This document shows positions 43,619-53,272 of a DNA stretch of 64,000 nucleotides, one piece after another. The translations under genes were made by a program, and so were the position numbers. This DNA comes from Prevotella sp. UBA1705. GTDB lineage: Bacteria; Bacteroidota; Bacteroidia; Bacteroidales; Bacteroidaceae. How positions within the stretch are numbered: the first letter of the stretch is position 1; every line of letters begins with the position of its first letter. The notes under the pieces are model-generated. The model ran no database searches and had not been told where the DNA came from. It worked only from the letters and a program-made list of their open reading frames with translations. The DNA is taken from NCBI GenBank assembly GCA_002317385.1, contig DCJH01000001.1, positions 1-64,000 on the forward strand. The letters run 5' to 3'.

Positions 43619-44089
43619 CCTCTCCCCCTTACCCCTCCCCCGTAGGGAGGGGAGTGATATGCTTGGGGGGTGATATTTGGGGGGATTATTGCGAAGGCTC
43701 AGTAGGGACATGCCCCGTGCATGTCCGCACCGCCGGAGGGTTTCATCGCCATTGTCCCTCATGCCTATTTCATTTTATCCCGTCCTATCCCTCTTATGCC
43801 TTCCGGCGTGGCGGACATGCACGGGGCATGTCCCTACCGTGCACTCGCCATGCGGTGTGAGGAATCCCAGCTTTCGGCCATTGCACGGGGCATGTCCCTA
43901 CCGTGCACTCGCTATGCGGCGTGGGGAATCCCAGCTTTCGGTCATTATACTCCCCTCCCTCCGGGGGAGGGGCTGGGGGAGAGGCTGCTATTGGCCTCCG
44001 CGATTCCTACCTAATCGCCTCGCCTTTACTACCTAATCGCGAGACGATTCGGTAGTAATCGCAGGGCGATTACTACCTTATTATAATAG
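43617..44089. repeat. Composite intergenic repeat: modules C-B-C'-A, with internal 64-bp duplication
   Basis: Mirror image of the copy at 33.6 kb. Module C 43,617-43,668; module B pair 43,702-43,837 (136 bp); a further partial B at 43,882-43,901; C' 43,943-43,988; module A units at 44,002, 44,024, 44,046 and 44,068 (88 bp). The stretch from about 43,821 to 43,947 is a tandem duplication with a 64-bp period and few differences. Without it the C-to-C' span is 308 bp against 310 bp in the other copy. The module C edge touches the stop codon of the AraC gene. Confidence 0.85.
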
Positions 44090-44186
44090 GGGTGGATAGA
44101 GAGGCGAAAAAGGGCGGATGGGAAGGGTCGGCGAAGGGCGACGGAGAGCCGATGTAAACGATTACGGAAAAGAATTGGAGAGAGAG

Positions 44187-44218
44187 GTTGGAGATGAGCG
44201 ATAAATGTGCTATCTTTG
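44187..44218 (+). promoter_or_regulatory. Promoter of small secreted protein-pectate lyase operon
   Basis: TATCTTTG at 44,211-44,218 is a good -7 box. GTTG at 44,187-44,190 is a partial -33 box with a 20-bp spacer. Module A lies about 100 bp upstream. Confidence 0.6.
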
Positions 44219-44282
44219 CCAAAACAACTACTTGCAATATGATTTCCAACTACTTTAAAGATATGTTACATCTACTTTTCAC

Positions 44283-44756
44283 ATGAAATCAAAACACGAT
44301 GACATGAAGACCAAACACTTTCTTGCGCTGCTCGTGGCAGTGATGATGAGCATGGCGACGGCGGCTCAGACCGGAAATGCGGTGGTGACGGTGAACGGAC
44401 AAGAGGTGAGCCGGGCACTGGCGCAGATCACTTTCGAGGGCGACAACGTGGTGCTCCACTTTGCCGACGGCACGGCCAATCAGACCGAAGACATGAGTGT
44501 GGTGGCGGTGAGCCTGTCGGCCGCCACCGGAATCGACCTTGCCCAGACTTTCACGGTGACCCAGCTTGTGGGCGACCAGCTCATGCTCGGCGGCATCGGC
44601 CGTGGCGAGCGCATAGCCATCTACGACGCCAATGGTCGCCGCATGATGCAGACCACGGCATCGGGCAGCGTGCAGACGCTCCCGCTCGAGGGGCTCAGCC
44701 GGGGAGTGTATATCGTGAGGGCTGGCGAGAAAATCATTAAATTTGCGAAGAAATGA
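44283..44756 (+). CDS. Small secreted protein with T9SS-like C-terminal motif
   Basis: A 157-aa exported protein with signal peptide (HFLALLVAVMMSMATAAQ). The body is about 70 residues of beta-rich sequence (GNAVVTVNGQEVSRALAQITFEGDNVVLHFADG). The final part, ERIAIYDANGRRMMQTTASG ... LPLEGLSRGVYIVRAGEKIIKF, is a sorting-type C-terminal domain. ATG at 44,304 (MKTKHF) is a possible alternative start. Its stop overlaps the start of the pectate lyase by 4 bp. No enzymatic domain is visible; it could be a binding or accessory protein for the lyase. Confidence 0.75.
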   Translation: MKSKHDDMKTKHFLALLVAVMMSMATAAQTGNAVVTVNGQEVSRALAQITFEGDNVVLHFADGTANQTEDMSVVAVSLSAATGIDLAQTFTVTQLVGDQLMLGGIGRGERIAIYDANGRRMMQTTASGSVQTLPLEGLSRGVYIVRAGEKIIKFAKK

Positions 44757-46927
44757 GACACCTCTACTCCATGATACTACTTGCGCTGACGGCCCAGATG
44801 GCCACGGCGCAAAACAAAGTGAACATTCTCTTGCAGAATGGAACGACCGAATCGTATGAGACCGCGGCGCTGAGCAGCATCGATTTCAGCGGTTCGCAGG
44901 TTACGGTAAACCCCACAGGCCAGGCAGCAGTGGTGCATCAGGGCGACGTGAGCACCATCAGTTTTCAGAAATCGGGCCCCATCCTGCGCGCGCAGGGCTG
45001 GCAGGAGTCGGCCTTCGCCGAGTGGACGCTGACCGAGGGAGCCACCTACAAGGTGTATGTGAAGGGCGGCGCGATGGCCGACTGGACGGCTGTAGACGGC
45101 GAACTGGTGAGACTCTATCCCGACTATGGCCGGGTAGACGTGGTGGGGCTGCGCCCAGGCAGCTACAGGCTGCGCGTGGTGCCCGTGGTAGACGACACGG
45201 AGCAGGCCGCCGCGGCAGCCGAGACCGGCACGCTCACCGTGACGGCCTACGACCGGCAGGGCTTTGCCCACAAAGACTTTCAGGGCGTGGGCGCCTATCA
45301 GGACGACGGCACGCTGAAGCCCGGAGCCAAGGTTATCTATGTGTCTGCGGCCACGGCCAAGACCGTGAGCGTGCAGCTGTCGTCGGGAACGTTTACCGGA
45401 CTGCAGGCCATTCTCGACGCCTATCAGAAAGGCAACGTGAAGGAGCCGCTCGCCATACGCATCATCGGCATGCTCCAGGCGGCCGACGTAGACTATTTCG
45501 GCAGTAGCGCCGAGGGCATACAGGTGAAGGGACGCACCGCCGACAGCGAGCTCAACATCACCGTCGAGGGCATCGGCGAGGACGCTTGCGTCAAGGGATT
45601 CGGCTTCCTCGTGCGCAATGGCAAGAGCGTGGAGATACGCAATCTGGGCATCATGCGCCAGATGGACGACGGCATATCGCTCGACACCGACAACAGCCAC
45701 GTGTGGATTCACAACATTGATGTATTCTACGGCGTCTCCGGCTCGGACGACCACATCAAGGGCGACGGCGCCATCGACGTGAAATCCGACTCGAAGTTTG
45801 TCACCGTGGCCTACTGCCACTTCTGGGATACGGGCAAATCGACGATGTGTGGAATGACCAGCGAGAGCGGTCCCAACTACATCACCTATCACCACAACTG
45901 GTTCGACCACAGCGATTCGCGCCATGCCCGCGTGCGCACCATGTCGGTACACATGTGGAACAACTATTTCGACGGCGTGTCGAAATATGGTATCGGTGCC
46001 ACCTCGGGGTCGAGCATCTTTGCCGAGAGCAACTACTTCCGCCACACCCACGACCCGCTGCTCATCTCGCTTCAGGGCACCGACGCCAAGGGGTCGGGCA
46101 CTTTCTCGGGCGAGCCGGGCGGCATGATCAAGGCCTATGGCAACATCTACGCCGAGACCGGGTCGGCATCGAGCTATCAGCCCATCACCTGGGCACAGAG
46201 CGCAACGAGTTTCGACTGCTACGAAGTGGGCAGCGCGGCCGACGTGGTGCCCTCGACCGTGGTCACGCTGTCGGGCAATACGCCCTACAACAACTTCGAT
46301 ACCAACGCCTCGCTCATGTATAGCTACACGCCCGACGCCGCTGCCGACGTGCCCGCTAAGGTGACGGGATACTACGGCGCGGGCCGGTTGAACCACGGAG
46401 ATCTGCAGTTTGTGTTCAACCATGCGGCCGACGACACCGACTATGGCGTGAACACGGCCTTGGCCGCGCTCCTCGACAGCTATGCCGGGGCAGGCTCGAC
46501 GAGTGGCGGCAGTGGGACGGGCGGCAGCACCACACCCACCGATTCTACCCAGACCGACACCACACAGACCGGTAAACCGGTGGTGGAGGGAGCCGTGATG
46601 TGCAGCTTCGACAAGAGCGGCACACCCTCGTCAAACCTCTTCACCGTGGTGGGCAATGGGTCGAACACCAAGGGTTCGGCCACCTACAACGGCACCACCT
46701 ATGACACTTGCCTCAAGATGGAGTCGACCACAAGCATCACCTTCACCACCACCTCGACCATGAAGCTCACCCTGGTCTTCGGCGACACCGAGACCATCAG
46801 CTTCAAACTCGACGGGGCGAAGACCGTAGGCACGGGCAGCACCTACACCATCGATGCACTTGCTCCCGGTGAGCATGTCATCACCAAGCAGAATGTGGGC
46901 AACCTTTTCCTCCTTGTGCTCGAATAG
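44753..46927 (+). CDS. Secreted pectate lyase, PL1
   Basis: A 724-aa pectate lyase cutting homogalacturonan by beta-elimination. Signal peptide MRHLYSMILLALTAQMATAQ; an N-terminal beta-rich region and FN3-like segment (about 20-170); the PL1 beta-helix from about 180 to 570 with WIHNIDVFYGVSGSDDHIKGDGAIDV in part, TYHHNWFDHSDSRHARVR (the vWiDH-like and catalytic-Arg region) and WNNYFDGVSKYGIGA; a Gly/Ser/Thr/Pro-rich linker (SGGSGTGGSTTPTDSTQTDT); and a C-terminal beta-sandwich of about 100 residues, probably carbohydrate-binding. There is no T9SS-type C-terminus. Part of pectin locus 2 with susC/susD and GH43 downstream. Confidence 0.92.
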   Translation: MRHLYSMILLALTAQMATAQNKVNILLQNGTTESYETAALSSIDFSGSQVTVNPTGQAAVVHQGDVSTISFQKSGPILRAQGWQESAFAEWTLTEGATYKVYVKGGAMADWTAVDGELVRLYPDYGRVDVVGLRPGSYRLRVVPVVDDTEQAAAAAETGTLTVTAYDRQGFAHKDFQGVGAYQDDGTLKPGAKVIYVSAATAKTVSVQLSSGTFTGLQAILDAYQKGNVKEPLAIRIIGMLQAADVDYFGSSAEGIQVKGRTADSELNITVEGIGEDACVKGFGFLVRNGKSVEIRNLGIMRQMDDGISLDTDNSHVWIHNIDVFYGVSGSDDHIKGDGAIDVKSDSKFVTVAYCHFWDTGKSTMCGMTSESGPNYITYHHNWFDHSDSRHARVRTMSVHMWNNYFDGVSKYGIGATSGSSIFAESNYFRHTHDPLLISLQGTDAKGSGTFSGEPGGMIKAYGNIYAETGSASSYQPITWAQSATSFDCYEVGSAADVVPSTVVTLSGNTPYNNFDTNASLMYSYTPDAAADVPAKVTGYYGAGRLNHGDLQFVFNHAADDTDYGVNTALAALLDSYAGAGSTSGGSGTGGSTTPTDSTQTDTTQTGKPVVEGAVMCSFDKSGTPSSNLFTVVGNGSNTKGSATYNGTTYDTCLKMESTTSITFTTTSTMKLTLVFGDTETISFKLDGAKTVGTGSTYTIDALAPGEHVITKQNVGNLFLLVLE

Positions 46928-47428
46928 GCGAGACGCGAAGACCGATTGAAACCTACTTCTTAGCTTCGGCTCCGGCGTGGGGCGAGCATCATTTTCGGGC
47001 CGGACAGGTCTACAGGAGCATGGCTTTTGTTGGTCGTGTCCGGCCTCGTTGTGTTTCATTGGAGAGGGAATGTCGGTAGTCAGATGGTGCTTACGCGGAG
47101 AAAACTCGCATGTCCTTTTTTCCTTTTTCCATGCCCCGATTCTCATTTTCTACCCCCTCCGCAGAGGCTCCTCGTCTCTGTCTTTGACCCATGGAGCAGG
47201 ACTGGCGCGCCCTTGCCTGCGGGATGCAGACGGCAGGAGTAGGGTATGGAATCATTAACACCTTTTTGGGCTGAAACGCCCATTATATCGCAATTTCACG
47301 ATTTGTATCCCAAAAATTATTAATTTGTGTACCTTAAATTAAAAGAAGTTAACCTATCTTTGCAGCGCAAGAAAGTCCTTAAAGCTAAAAAATTGCAATA
47401 CTAATAATAACTAAAAACTTAAAGGTAC
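46928..47428. promoter_or_regulatory. Intergenic region with promoter of susC-susD (locus 2)
   Basis: TATCTTTG at 47,355-47,362 is a good -7 box; the nearest TTTG (47,324-47,327) is 27 bp upstream, longer than usual. Leader about 60 nt. The rest (46,928-47,320) has no gene and no strong hairpin. Confidence 0.5.
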
Positions 47429-50400
47429 ATGAAGATCAGTTACAAGAAATCATCCTCAAGGCGTATGCTCCTGATGATGGCGATGGCAACCGGCGCAAGC
47501 CTCATGCCACAGACATCGTTGGCTGAGCCTGCCGTTCAGACGGTTCAGCAGCAGAAAAGTATCACGGGCAAGGTGGTTGATGCCAATGGCGAGCCAATCA
47601 TTGGCGCCACGGTGCGCGTAAAGGGTACGAAGATTGCCACCATCACCGATATTGATGGTAACTTTTCGCTCTCTGCCCCCGAGGGATCGACCGTGGAAAT
47701 CTCCTATGTGGGCTACACTCCACAGACGGCCCGCCTCACCTCTGGCGTGCGCGTAACCATCCAGGAAGACTCCAAGACCCTCGGCGACGTAGTGGTTGTG
47801 GGTTACGGTACGATGCGCAAGAAAGACCTCACCGGCTCGGTGGTACAGATTGACCCCAGTAAGATTGCCGACCAAAACCCTGCCAGCGTGCAGGATGTGC
47901 TGCGCGGCACACCGGGTTTGCAGATTGGTTACAACACCTCGGCCAAGGGCGGCGGTTCCATCCAGCTGCGTGGTCAGAACTCTCTCTATACCAGTGGTGA
48001 CCACAACTCACCGCTCATCATCCTCGACGGTATGCAGTTTAACGGTGAATTGTCTGAGATCAACCCCGATGATATTGCTCAGATCGACGTGCTGAAGGAT
48101 GCTTCTTCGGCCGCTGTATATGGTGCGAAGGCTGCCAGCGGTGTGATTATCATCACCACCAAGAAGGGTAAGGAAGGCAAACCGGTAATCAATGTGAGCG
48201 CCAACCTTGCCGCCGACTCCAAAGCCCAATACCGTCCGGTCTTCGGTGCCGATGCTTACATGAAGTATCGCGAGGACTGGTTCAAGGCTCAGACCTACGG
48301 TTATGATGCTAATGGCAACTGGGGTTACTATGGCGTGAAGAGCGGTGTGCCCGCCGGATACTACGACCGATATGACAATCTGGCCAAATATGGATTGACA
48401 ACAGACCAGTGGTCGACCATGGGTGCCAAGACTTTGCAGAGCAATGAGAGCCTGCAGTCGCTCTATGCACGCCGCATGGGACTCGACGCAGATGCCGCAC
48501 TCGTGATGCAAAACTATCTCGACGGCAAGTCGTACAACTGGGAGGATGCCGTGTATCGCACCGGTTTCAACCAGGACTACAACGCCAGCGTATCGGGTGC
48601 CAACCAGAAAGTGAACTATTATCTGAGCTTTGGCTATCTGAATAACCAGGGAGCCATTCAGGGTGACGACTACCACGCCTATCGTTCGAACATGAAAGTG
48701 ACTGCCGACATTACCGACTGGCTGCAGATGGGCGTCAATGTCAACTTCCAGGACCGTAGCGATACGTCGCAGCCTGTGCCTCTGGGTGGAAACTATTGGG
48801 ATGCCAACCAGTTGCGAGAATCACCCTATGAGCTGCGCTGGGACGAGAATGGCAACGAACTTCAGTATCCGCGCAGTGGCAATCCGACTAATGGAGGCTA
48901 CAACTATCACTTCGATCAGCAGTACATCGACCTGGAAAAGGGCTACACAGTGCTTAACACCATGTTCAACGCCAAGGTGACCCTGCCCTACGGTTTCACC
49001 TATCAGTTCAACATCGCACCTCGCTATCAGTGGTTCTACGACCGCTATTTCATGTCGGCAGAGCTGCCCAACAGTGTGCCTTCTACCCGTGGTGTGAATC
49101 GCAACTCATCGAAGAGTTTCAACTATTCGCTCAACAACACCCTGACCTGGGACCGCACCTACGACCGCGTGCACCACTTCACGGTGACCCTTGTGCAGGA
49201 GGCTGAGGAGAATCGCTACTGGAGCGACAACATCAGTGCCCGCAATATCACGCCGACCGACGTGCTGGGCTTCCACTATACTGCCGGTGCCAACAAGGAA
49301 CAGAGTTCGTTCTCTACCTACGACACCCACTCTACGGCAGCTGCCTATCTGGGTCGTCTGTTCTACGGTTACAAGGATCGGTATATGTTTACCGGTACAT
49401 TGCGCCGCGACGGATACTCTGCTTTCGGAACCAACAACCCCTGGGCCAACTTCTGGTCGGTGGGTGGCAGCTGGGTATTCTCTGAGGAAGAGCCCGTGAA
49501 GAAGGCCATGCCTTGGCTCGACTTCGGTAAGCTGAGAGTGTCGTATGGTACCAATGGTAACCGCTCGCTGAGCGATACCTACCTTGCCCTCTCCGACTTG
49601 GCTAACGGTGGACTGTATAGCTATTATAAATATGGTACGACCACACAAGACGTGCTCAACGCACTCAGCATCAACCGTCTGGGTAACCCCAACCTGGAGT
49701 GGGAGAAAACCACCTCTTGGAACATAGGTCTCGACTTCGCAGTTCTTGGCCAGCGCCTCACCGGTAGCGTCGAGTGGTATTACAAGCGCACCCATGATAT
49801 GATCATGGCCCAGCGTCTGCCCAGCTTCACTGGTTTCGGAAGCATCACCACCAACCTCGGAGAGGTGAACAACAGCGGTTTCGAAATCACGCTGAACTCG
49901 CGCAACATTGATACCCAGAACTTCACGTGGAACACCACTCTGGGCTTCTCTTACAACAAAAACCGTATCAAGCATCTCTATTATGAATACGATGAGAACG
50001 GCAAGGAGGTAGACGACACCAGCAACGGATGGTTCATTGGTAAGCCCATCGGCGAGATATGGTATTGGAAGACCGATGGAATCTGGCAGGCTAACGAGGC
50101 CGACGAAGCTGCTAAGGTGAATCAGAAGCCCGGCGATCCGAAGGTTGTCAATGTCTATACCGAGGACGACAAGGTGGATGCAGACGGTAATCGCACTCCG
50201 GTCTACAACGATAAGGACCGCGTTTACCTCGGAACCACTCAGCCTCCCATCTATTGGAACATGCGAAACGACTTTACTTTCTTCAAGAACTTCACGTTCT
50301 CGTTCTCCATGTACTCCTATATGGGTCACAAGAGTCTGTCGGGAGCATGGCTCAATGGCGACAACTCCGGCTCTATGTTCACCAATACCTGCAACACATA

Positions 50401-50701
50401 CGCCAAGGAATATTGGACGCCCGATAACCCCACCAACGACTATGGACGCCTGAACGCACAGGGTCCGTCGGGTGTGACCGGCATCCAGAAGCTCTACAAC
50501 CGTAACTTCCTGCGTGTAGACAACATCACTTTGGGCTACACTCTGCCTAAGGCATGGATCAGCAAGCTCAATCTGGAGCGTGTTCATGTAACGGTAGGCG
50601 TGCGCAATGCCTTCACAATTGACAACTGGGAGTATGGAGACCCCGAGACCGGCGGCTTCTCTAATCGCCAGGTTCAGTTTGGTTTGAATGTAACACTTTA
50701 A
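47429..50701 (+). CDS. susC-like: SusC/RagA-family TonB-dependent outer-membrane transporter (locus 2)
   Basis: A 1,090-aa SusC-type transporter. N-terminal signal region, then the carboxypeptidase-regulatory-like domain (SITGKVVDANGEPIIGATVRVKG, VEISYVGYTPQ), TonB box and plug (VVVVGYGTMRKKDLTGSV, LIILDGMQFNGELSEINPDDIAQIDVLKDAS, AASGVIIITTKKG), and a barrel ending RQVQFGLNVTL. It pairs with the SusD-type protein 16 bp downstream and with the neighbouring PL1 and GH43 enzymes suggests a pectic substrate. The two susC genes of the window differ enough to be paralogues for different fragments. Confidence 0.96.
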   Translation: MKISYKKSSSRRMLLMMAMATGASLMPQTSLAEPAVQTVQQQKSITGKVVDANGEPIIGATVRVKGTKIATITDIDGNFSLSAPEGSTVEISYVGYTPQTARLTSGVRVTIQEDSKTLGDVVVVGYGTMRKKDLTGSVVQIDPSKIADQNPASVQDVLRGTPGLQIGYNTSAKGGGSIQLRGQNSLYTSGDHNSPLIILDGMQFNGELSEINPDDIAQIDVLKDASSAAVYGAKAASGVIIITTKKGKEGKPVINVSANLAADSKAQYRPVFGADAYMKYREDWFKAQTYGYDANGNWGYYGVKSGVPAGYYDRYDNLAKYGLTTDQWSTMGAKTLQSNESLQSLYARRMGLDADAALVMQNYLDGKSYNWEDAVYRTGFNQDYNASVSGANQKVNYYLSFGYLNNQGAIQGDDYHAYRSNMKVTADITDWLQMGVNVNFQDRSDTSQPVPLGGNYWDANQLRESPYELRWDENGNELQYPRSGNPTNGGYNYHFDQQYIDLEKGYTVLNTMFNAKVTLPYGFTYQFNIAPRYQWFYDRYFMSAELPNSVPSTRGVNRNSSKSFNYSLNNTLTWDRTYDRVHHFTVTLVQEAEENRYWSDNISARNITPTDVLGFHYTAGANKEQSSFSTYDTHSTAAAYLGRLFYGYKDRYMFTGTLRRDGYSAFGTNNPWANFWSVGGSWVFSEEEPVKKAMPWLDFGKLRVSYGTNGNRSLSDTYLALSDLANGGLYSYYKYGTTTQDVLNALSINRLGNPNLEWEKTTSWNIGLDFAVLGQRLTGSVEWYYKRTHDMIMAQRLPSFTGFGSITTNLGEVNNSGFEITLNSRNIDTQNFTWNTTLGFSYNKNRIKHLYYEYDENGKEVDDTSNGWFIGKPIGEIWYWKTDGIWQANEADEAAKVNQKPGDPKVVNVYTEDDKVDADGNRTPVYNDKDRVYLGTTQPPIYWNMRNDFTFFKNFTFSFSMYSYMGHKSLSGAWLNGDNSGSMFTNTCNTYAKEYWTPDNPTNDYGRLNAQGPSGVTGIQKLYNRNFLRVDNITLGYTLPKAWISKLNLERVHVTVGVRNAFTIDNWEYGDPETGGFSNRQVQFGLNVTL

Positions 50702-50717
50702 GAAAAGACAATACACA

Positions 50718-52742
50718 ATGAAGACAAATATCAATAAAATATTCCGTAGCGGGCTGCTTCTTGCCCTTGCAGGCACCATGACCGGATGCTCCAGCGAGTT
50801 CCTGGAGCAGGATCCGCTGTCGTTCTATGAGCCGGCTACCACCTATACCACAGAGTCGGGTTTGCAGGCCGCTCTGGCACAGTGTGATAAGCAATTGAAG
50901 ACCTATCGTATCGATGGCAACTGGAACAACGTGGGAATCTCCACCAACTACCTCATGTCTGACGTAGGCATGTATGCCAAGACCGATATGGGCGGTGGCT
51001 TCCAAGACAACTTCGACGCTAAGCTTACACCTACCTCGGGTATGGCAGGCGGCGGAGACGGCAACTATATGCAACGCTTCTGGGACCAGGGCTATCAGAT
51101 GGTGAAGTATGCCAACTCCATCCTCTCCTATGTAGACCAGGTGAAGGGACTCTCTGAGGAGACACGCGATGCCTACAAAGGGCGCGCCTATTTCCACCGT
51201 GCCTATGCCTATTACAACCTCTGTCTGCAGTTTGGCGATATCCCTTTGGTAACCAAACTGCTCACCGTGCCTAAGCGCAACTATAGTTCCACCAGCAAGG
51301 ATGCCATCTTCAGCATGCTGGTTCACGACCTGGAGTTTGCCGTGGCTCATGTTCCCGCACAGAGCAAGATGCAGTATGTGGGTCAGGTGAACCAGGAGGC
51401 CTGCGAGCATTTGCTGATCAAATGCTACCTCGCTATCGGCGATTACAAGAAGGCTGAGGATATGGCTACCGACCTGATCAGTAACCATGGTCTGAAATTG
51501 ATGACCGATCCTTTCGGCACCTGGCAGCCGTCGGGCAACGAAAAGACTTGGAAAGTGACCCGCAACGTGGTGTGGGACCTGCACCGCACGCCCAACATCG
51601 CCAATCCCGTCAACAAGGAAACCATCATGATGATTGTGAACTCCAACGACCAGGACTTCGCAACCTACAACGTGATGCGTGCCTGCTTCCCCCATTGGAG
51701 CAACAGCGTTATCCGTGATCCTCACGGCATGGCAACCCCGGGTAATAATATCGCCCGCAACAATGGTAGCTACAACGACACCCTCGACTGGGTGCGTGTG
51801 GCCGGACGAGGTATTGCACTGAACCGCACTTCATACTTCTACAACAAGACTATATGGAACTACGACGGTGAGACCGACTGGCAAGACCTGCGCCATAACC
51901 GCGAGGTGGGCAACTGGATGGAGATGGAGGACTTCAAGTATAATAACCCGAAGTCAACCTGCTACGGTCAGAACTATCAGCTCTATGCCGCTCAAGACTA
52001 CACAGACGCCAACGGTAAAGTGCTCGTTCACAAGGGCGACATCCTCTGCTCAGATACCATTCGCAGCTGGTATCCCACGCCACTCTATCAGCTCTACATC
52101 CTCGACCAGCCCAATGAGGACAACCTCGGTGCCAATCAGTTCCAGGGAGCTTCTGGCAAGGGCGCCAATGGCGACATGTATCTGTTCCGTCTGGCCGAGA
52201 CCTACCTGCTTCGTGCTGAGGCCAAGTTCTATCAGGGCAATGCAGCCGGCGCAGCCGAAGACGTGAATGCCGTGCGCCGTCGTGCCAATGCCAAGAAGAT
52301 GTTTACCACCGTAACCATCGGCGACATCATGGCCGAGCGTGCCCGTGAGCTCTACCTCGAGGAGTTCCGCCAGGCCGAGATGGCCCGAGTCTCTTGGTGT
52401 CTGGCCCGCAGTGGCAAGACCGACGAGTGGGGCAACCACTATGATCTCAACACTTGGGATAAGCAGGAGGGTACCGACCTCCAGGGCGGTAGCTACTGGT
52501 ATCGTCGCTGCGTCACCTATAACGTGTTCAATCATCCTTACGGAAAGGGTCAGCAGGGTAATCAGACCTTCGAGTATAAGATTAATAAGCACAACCTGTT
52601 CTGGCCCATCCCCAACTCTGCCATTACGGCCAACAACCGTGGTCAGCTGCGCCAGAACTTCGGTTACGACGGTTACGACGCAAGCATCGCCATGTGGGAC
52701 AACTGGCAGGATGCCGTTGCCGACGAAGACGTAACCCAGTAA
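50718..52742 (+). CDS. susD-like: SusD/RagB-family glycan-binding lipoprotein (locus 2)
   Basis: A 674-aa surface lipoprotein with lipobox Cys24 (LAGTMTGCSS). SusD core motifs: YKGRAYFHRAYAYYNLCLQFGDIPLVT in the TPR-like scaffold, ACEHLLIKCYLAIGDYKKAEDMATDLI, and the C-terminal RagB region LFRLAETYLLRAEAKFYQGNAAGAAEDVNAVRRRANA with RARELYLEEFRQAEMARVSW. Substrate inferred from neighbours to be a pectic oligosaccharide. Second gene of the operon. Confidence 0.95.
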   Translation: MKTNINKIFRSGLLLALAGTMTGCSSEFLEQDPLSFYEPATTYTTESGLQAALAQCDKQLKTYRIDGNWNNVGISTNYLMSDVGMYAKTDMGGGFQDNFDAKLTPTSGMAGGGDGNYMQRFWDQGYQMVKYANSILSYVDQVKGLSEETRDAYKGRAYFHRAYAYYNLCLQFGDIPLVTKLLTVPKRNYSSTSKDAIFSMLVHDLEFAVAHVPAQSKMQYVGQVNQEACEHLLIKCYLAIGDYKKAEDMATDLISNHGLKLMTDPFGTWQPSGNEKTWKVTRNVVWDLHRTPNIANPVNKETIMMIVNSNDQDFATYNVMRACFPHWSNSVIRDPHGMATPGNNIARNNGSYNDTLDWVRVAGRGIALNRTSYFYNKTIWNYDGETDWQDLRHNREVGNWMEMEDFKYNNPKSTCYGQNYQLYAAQDYTDANGKVLVHKGDILCSDTIRSWYPTPLYQLYILDQPNEDNLGANQFQGASGKGANGDMYLFRLAETYLLRAEAKFYQGNAAGAAEDVNAVRRRANAKKMFTTVTIGDIMAERARELYLEEFRQAEMARVSWCLARSGKTDEWGNHYDLNTWDKQEGTDLQGGSYWYRRCVTYNVFNHPYGKGQQGNQTFEYKINKHNLFWPIPNSAITANNRGQLRQNFGYDGYDASIAMWDNWQDAVADEDVTQ

Positions 52743-52758
52743 TTCAGGATAATCCATA

Positions 52759-52849
52759 GCACTTCGGGGCGTCGGCCCCGGTGTTCCTTCAATCCTTCCC
52801 TGCCCATCTTGCGGATAACACCGCTCGATAGGCAGGGATTTTCGTGCTC
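52759..52849 (+). terminator. Tandem hairpins ending locus 2 susC-susD transcript
   Basis: First hairpin CACTTCGGGGC...GCCCCGGTG at 52,759-52,783; second with arms CCCTGCC/GGCAGGG spanning 52,798-52,840, followed by ATTTTCG. The second is the likelier intrinsic terminator. Confidence 0.65.
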
Positions 52850-52867
52850 GTTGGCGAGGGCTGGGCG

Positions 52868-53145
52868 GCCTCTCCCCATGCCCCTCCCTCGAAGAGGGGG
52901 GAGAATAATGACTGAATATCAGGATTTCCCGCGCTGTATGGCGATTGTATAGCAGCACCATGGTCCTGCGTAGGAGGGACAATGTCGGATAGGACGCAAT
53001 ATAAGGTAAAAGCAGGGGAGATGGAGACAGTTTTCTATCAATATTGATACGTTTTGCAATAACTACCTAATCCACTTGCGATAAGGTAATAATCACGGGA
53101 GGATTAGTACCTAAACACGCGACGATTAGTACCTTATGGCAGAGA
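52868..53145. repeat. Composite intergenic repeat: modules C, degenerate B, and A
   Basis: Module C 52,868-52,920 (GGCCTCTCCCCATGCCCCTC...). A degraded B follows (GTATGGCGATTGTATAGCAG, then GGGACAATGTCGGATAGGAC near 52,976-53,000). Module A units at 53,058, 53,080, 53,102 and 53,124 (88 bp; cores AATAACTACCTAATC, GATAAGGTAATAATC, GATTAGTACCTAAAC, GATTAGTACCTTATG). The A block ends about 84 bp before the -7 box of the GH43 gene. A purine-rich tract (53,146-53,200) follows. Confidence 0.75.
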
Positions 53146-53228
53146 GGGGAAGGGGAGAGGGAAGGGGGACGGGGGGAGGGGGAGAAGAAAAAAGAGGGAG
53201 GATGTTTGGTGGAATGGGTAAAAAGGCG

Positions 53229-53236
53229 TAAATTTG
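53229..53236 (+). promoter_or_regulatory. -7 box of GH43 gene
   Basis: TAAATTTG at 53,229-53,236. It overlaps the first in-frame ATG (53,234) of the following frame, so that ATG cannot be the start. No TTTG at -33. Confidence 0.5.
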
Positions 53237-53272
53237 AGGATATTGATGAAGAACAAAACAATATTTGAACGC

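Noticed and set aside
43654..44036. Short ORFs translating to GTCPVHV / ARGMSLL-type peptides (also at 21.3, 33.7, 55.5 and 56.6 kb)
   Set aside because: They are translations of the module B palindrome and its flanks in several frames and both strands; the repeat is the conserved feature, not a protein.
44777..46423. 548-codon open frame on the minus strand
   Set aside because: Antisense to the pectate lyase, which has a clear signal peptide and family motifs.
53234..53272. Earlier in-frame starts for the GH43 gene
   Set aside because: ATG at 53,234 lies inside the -7 box and ATG at 53,246 would be almost at the transcript start; the start at 53,273 gives a normal signal peptide.
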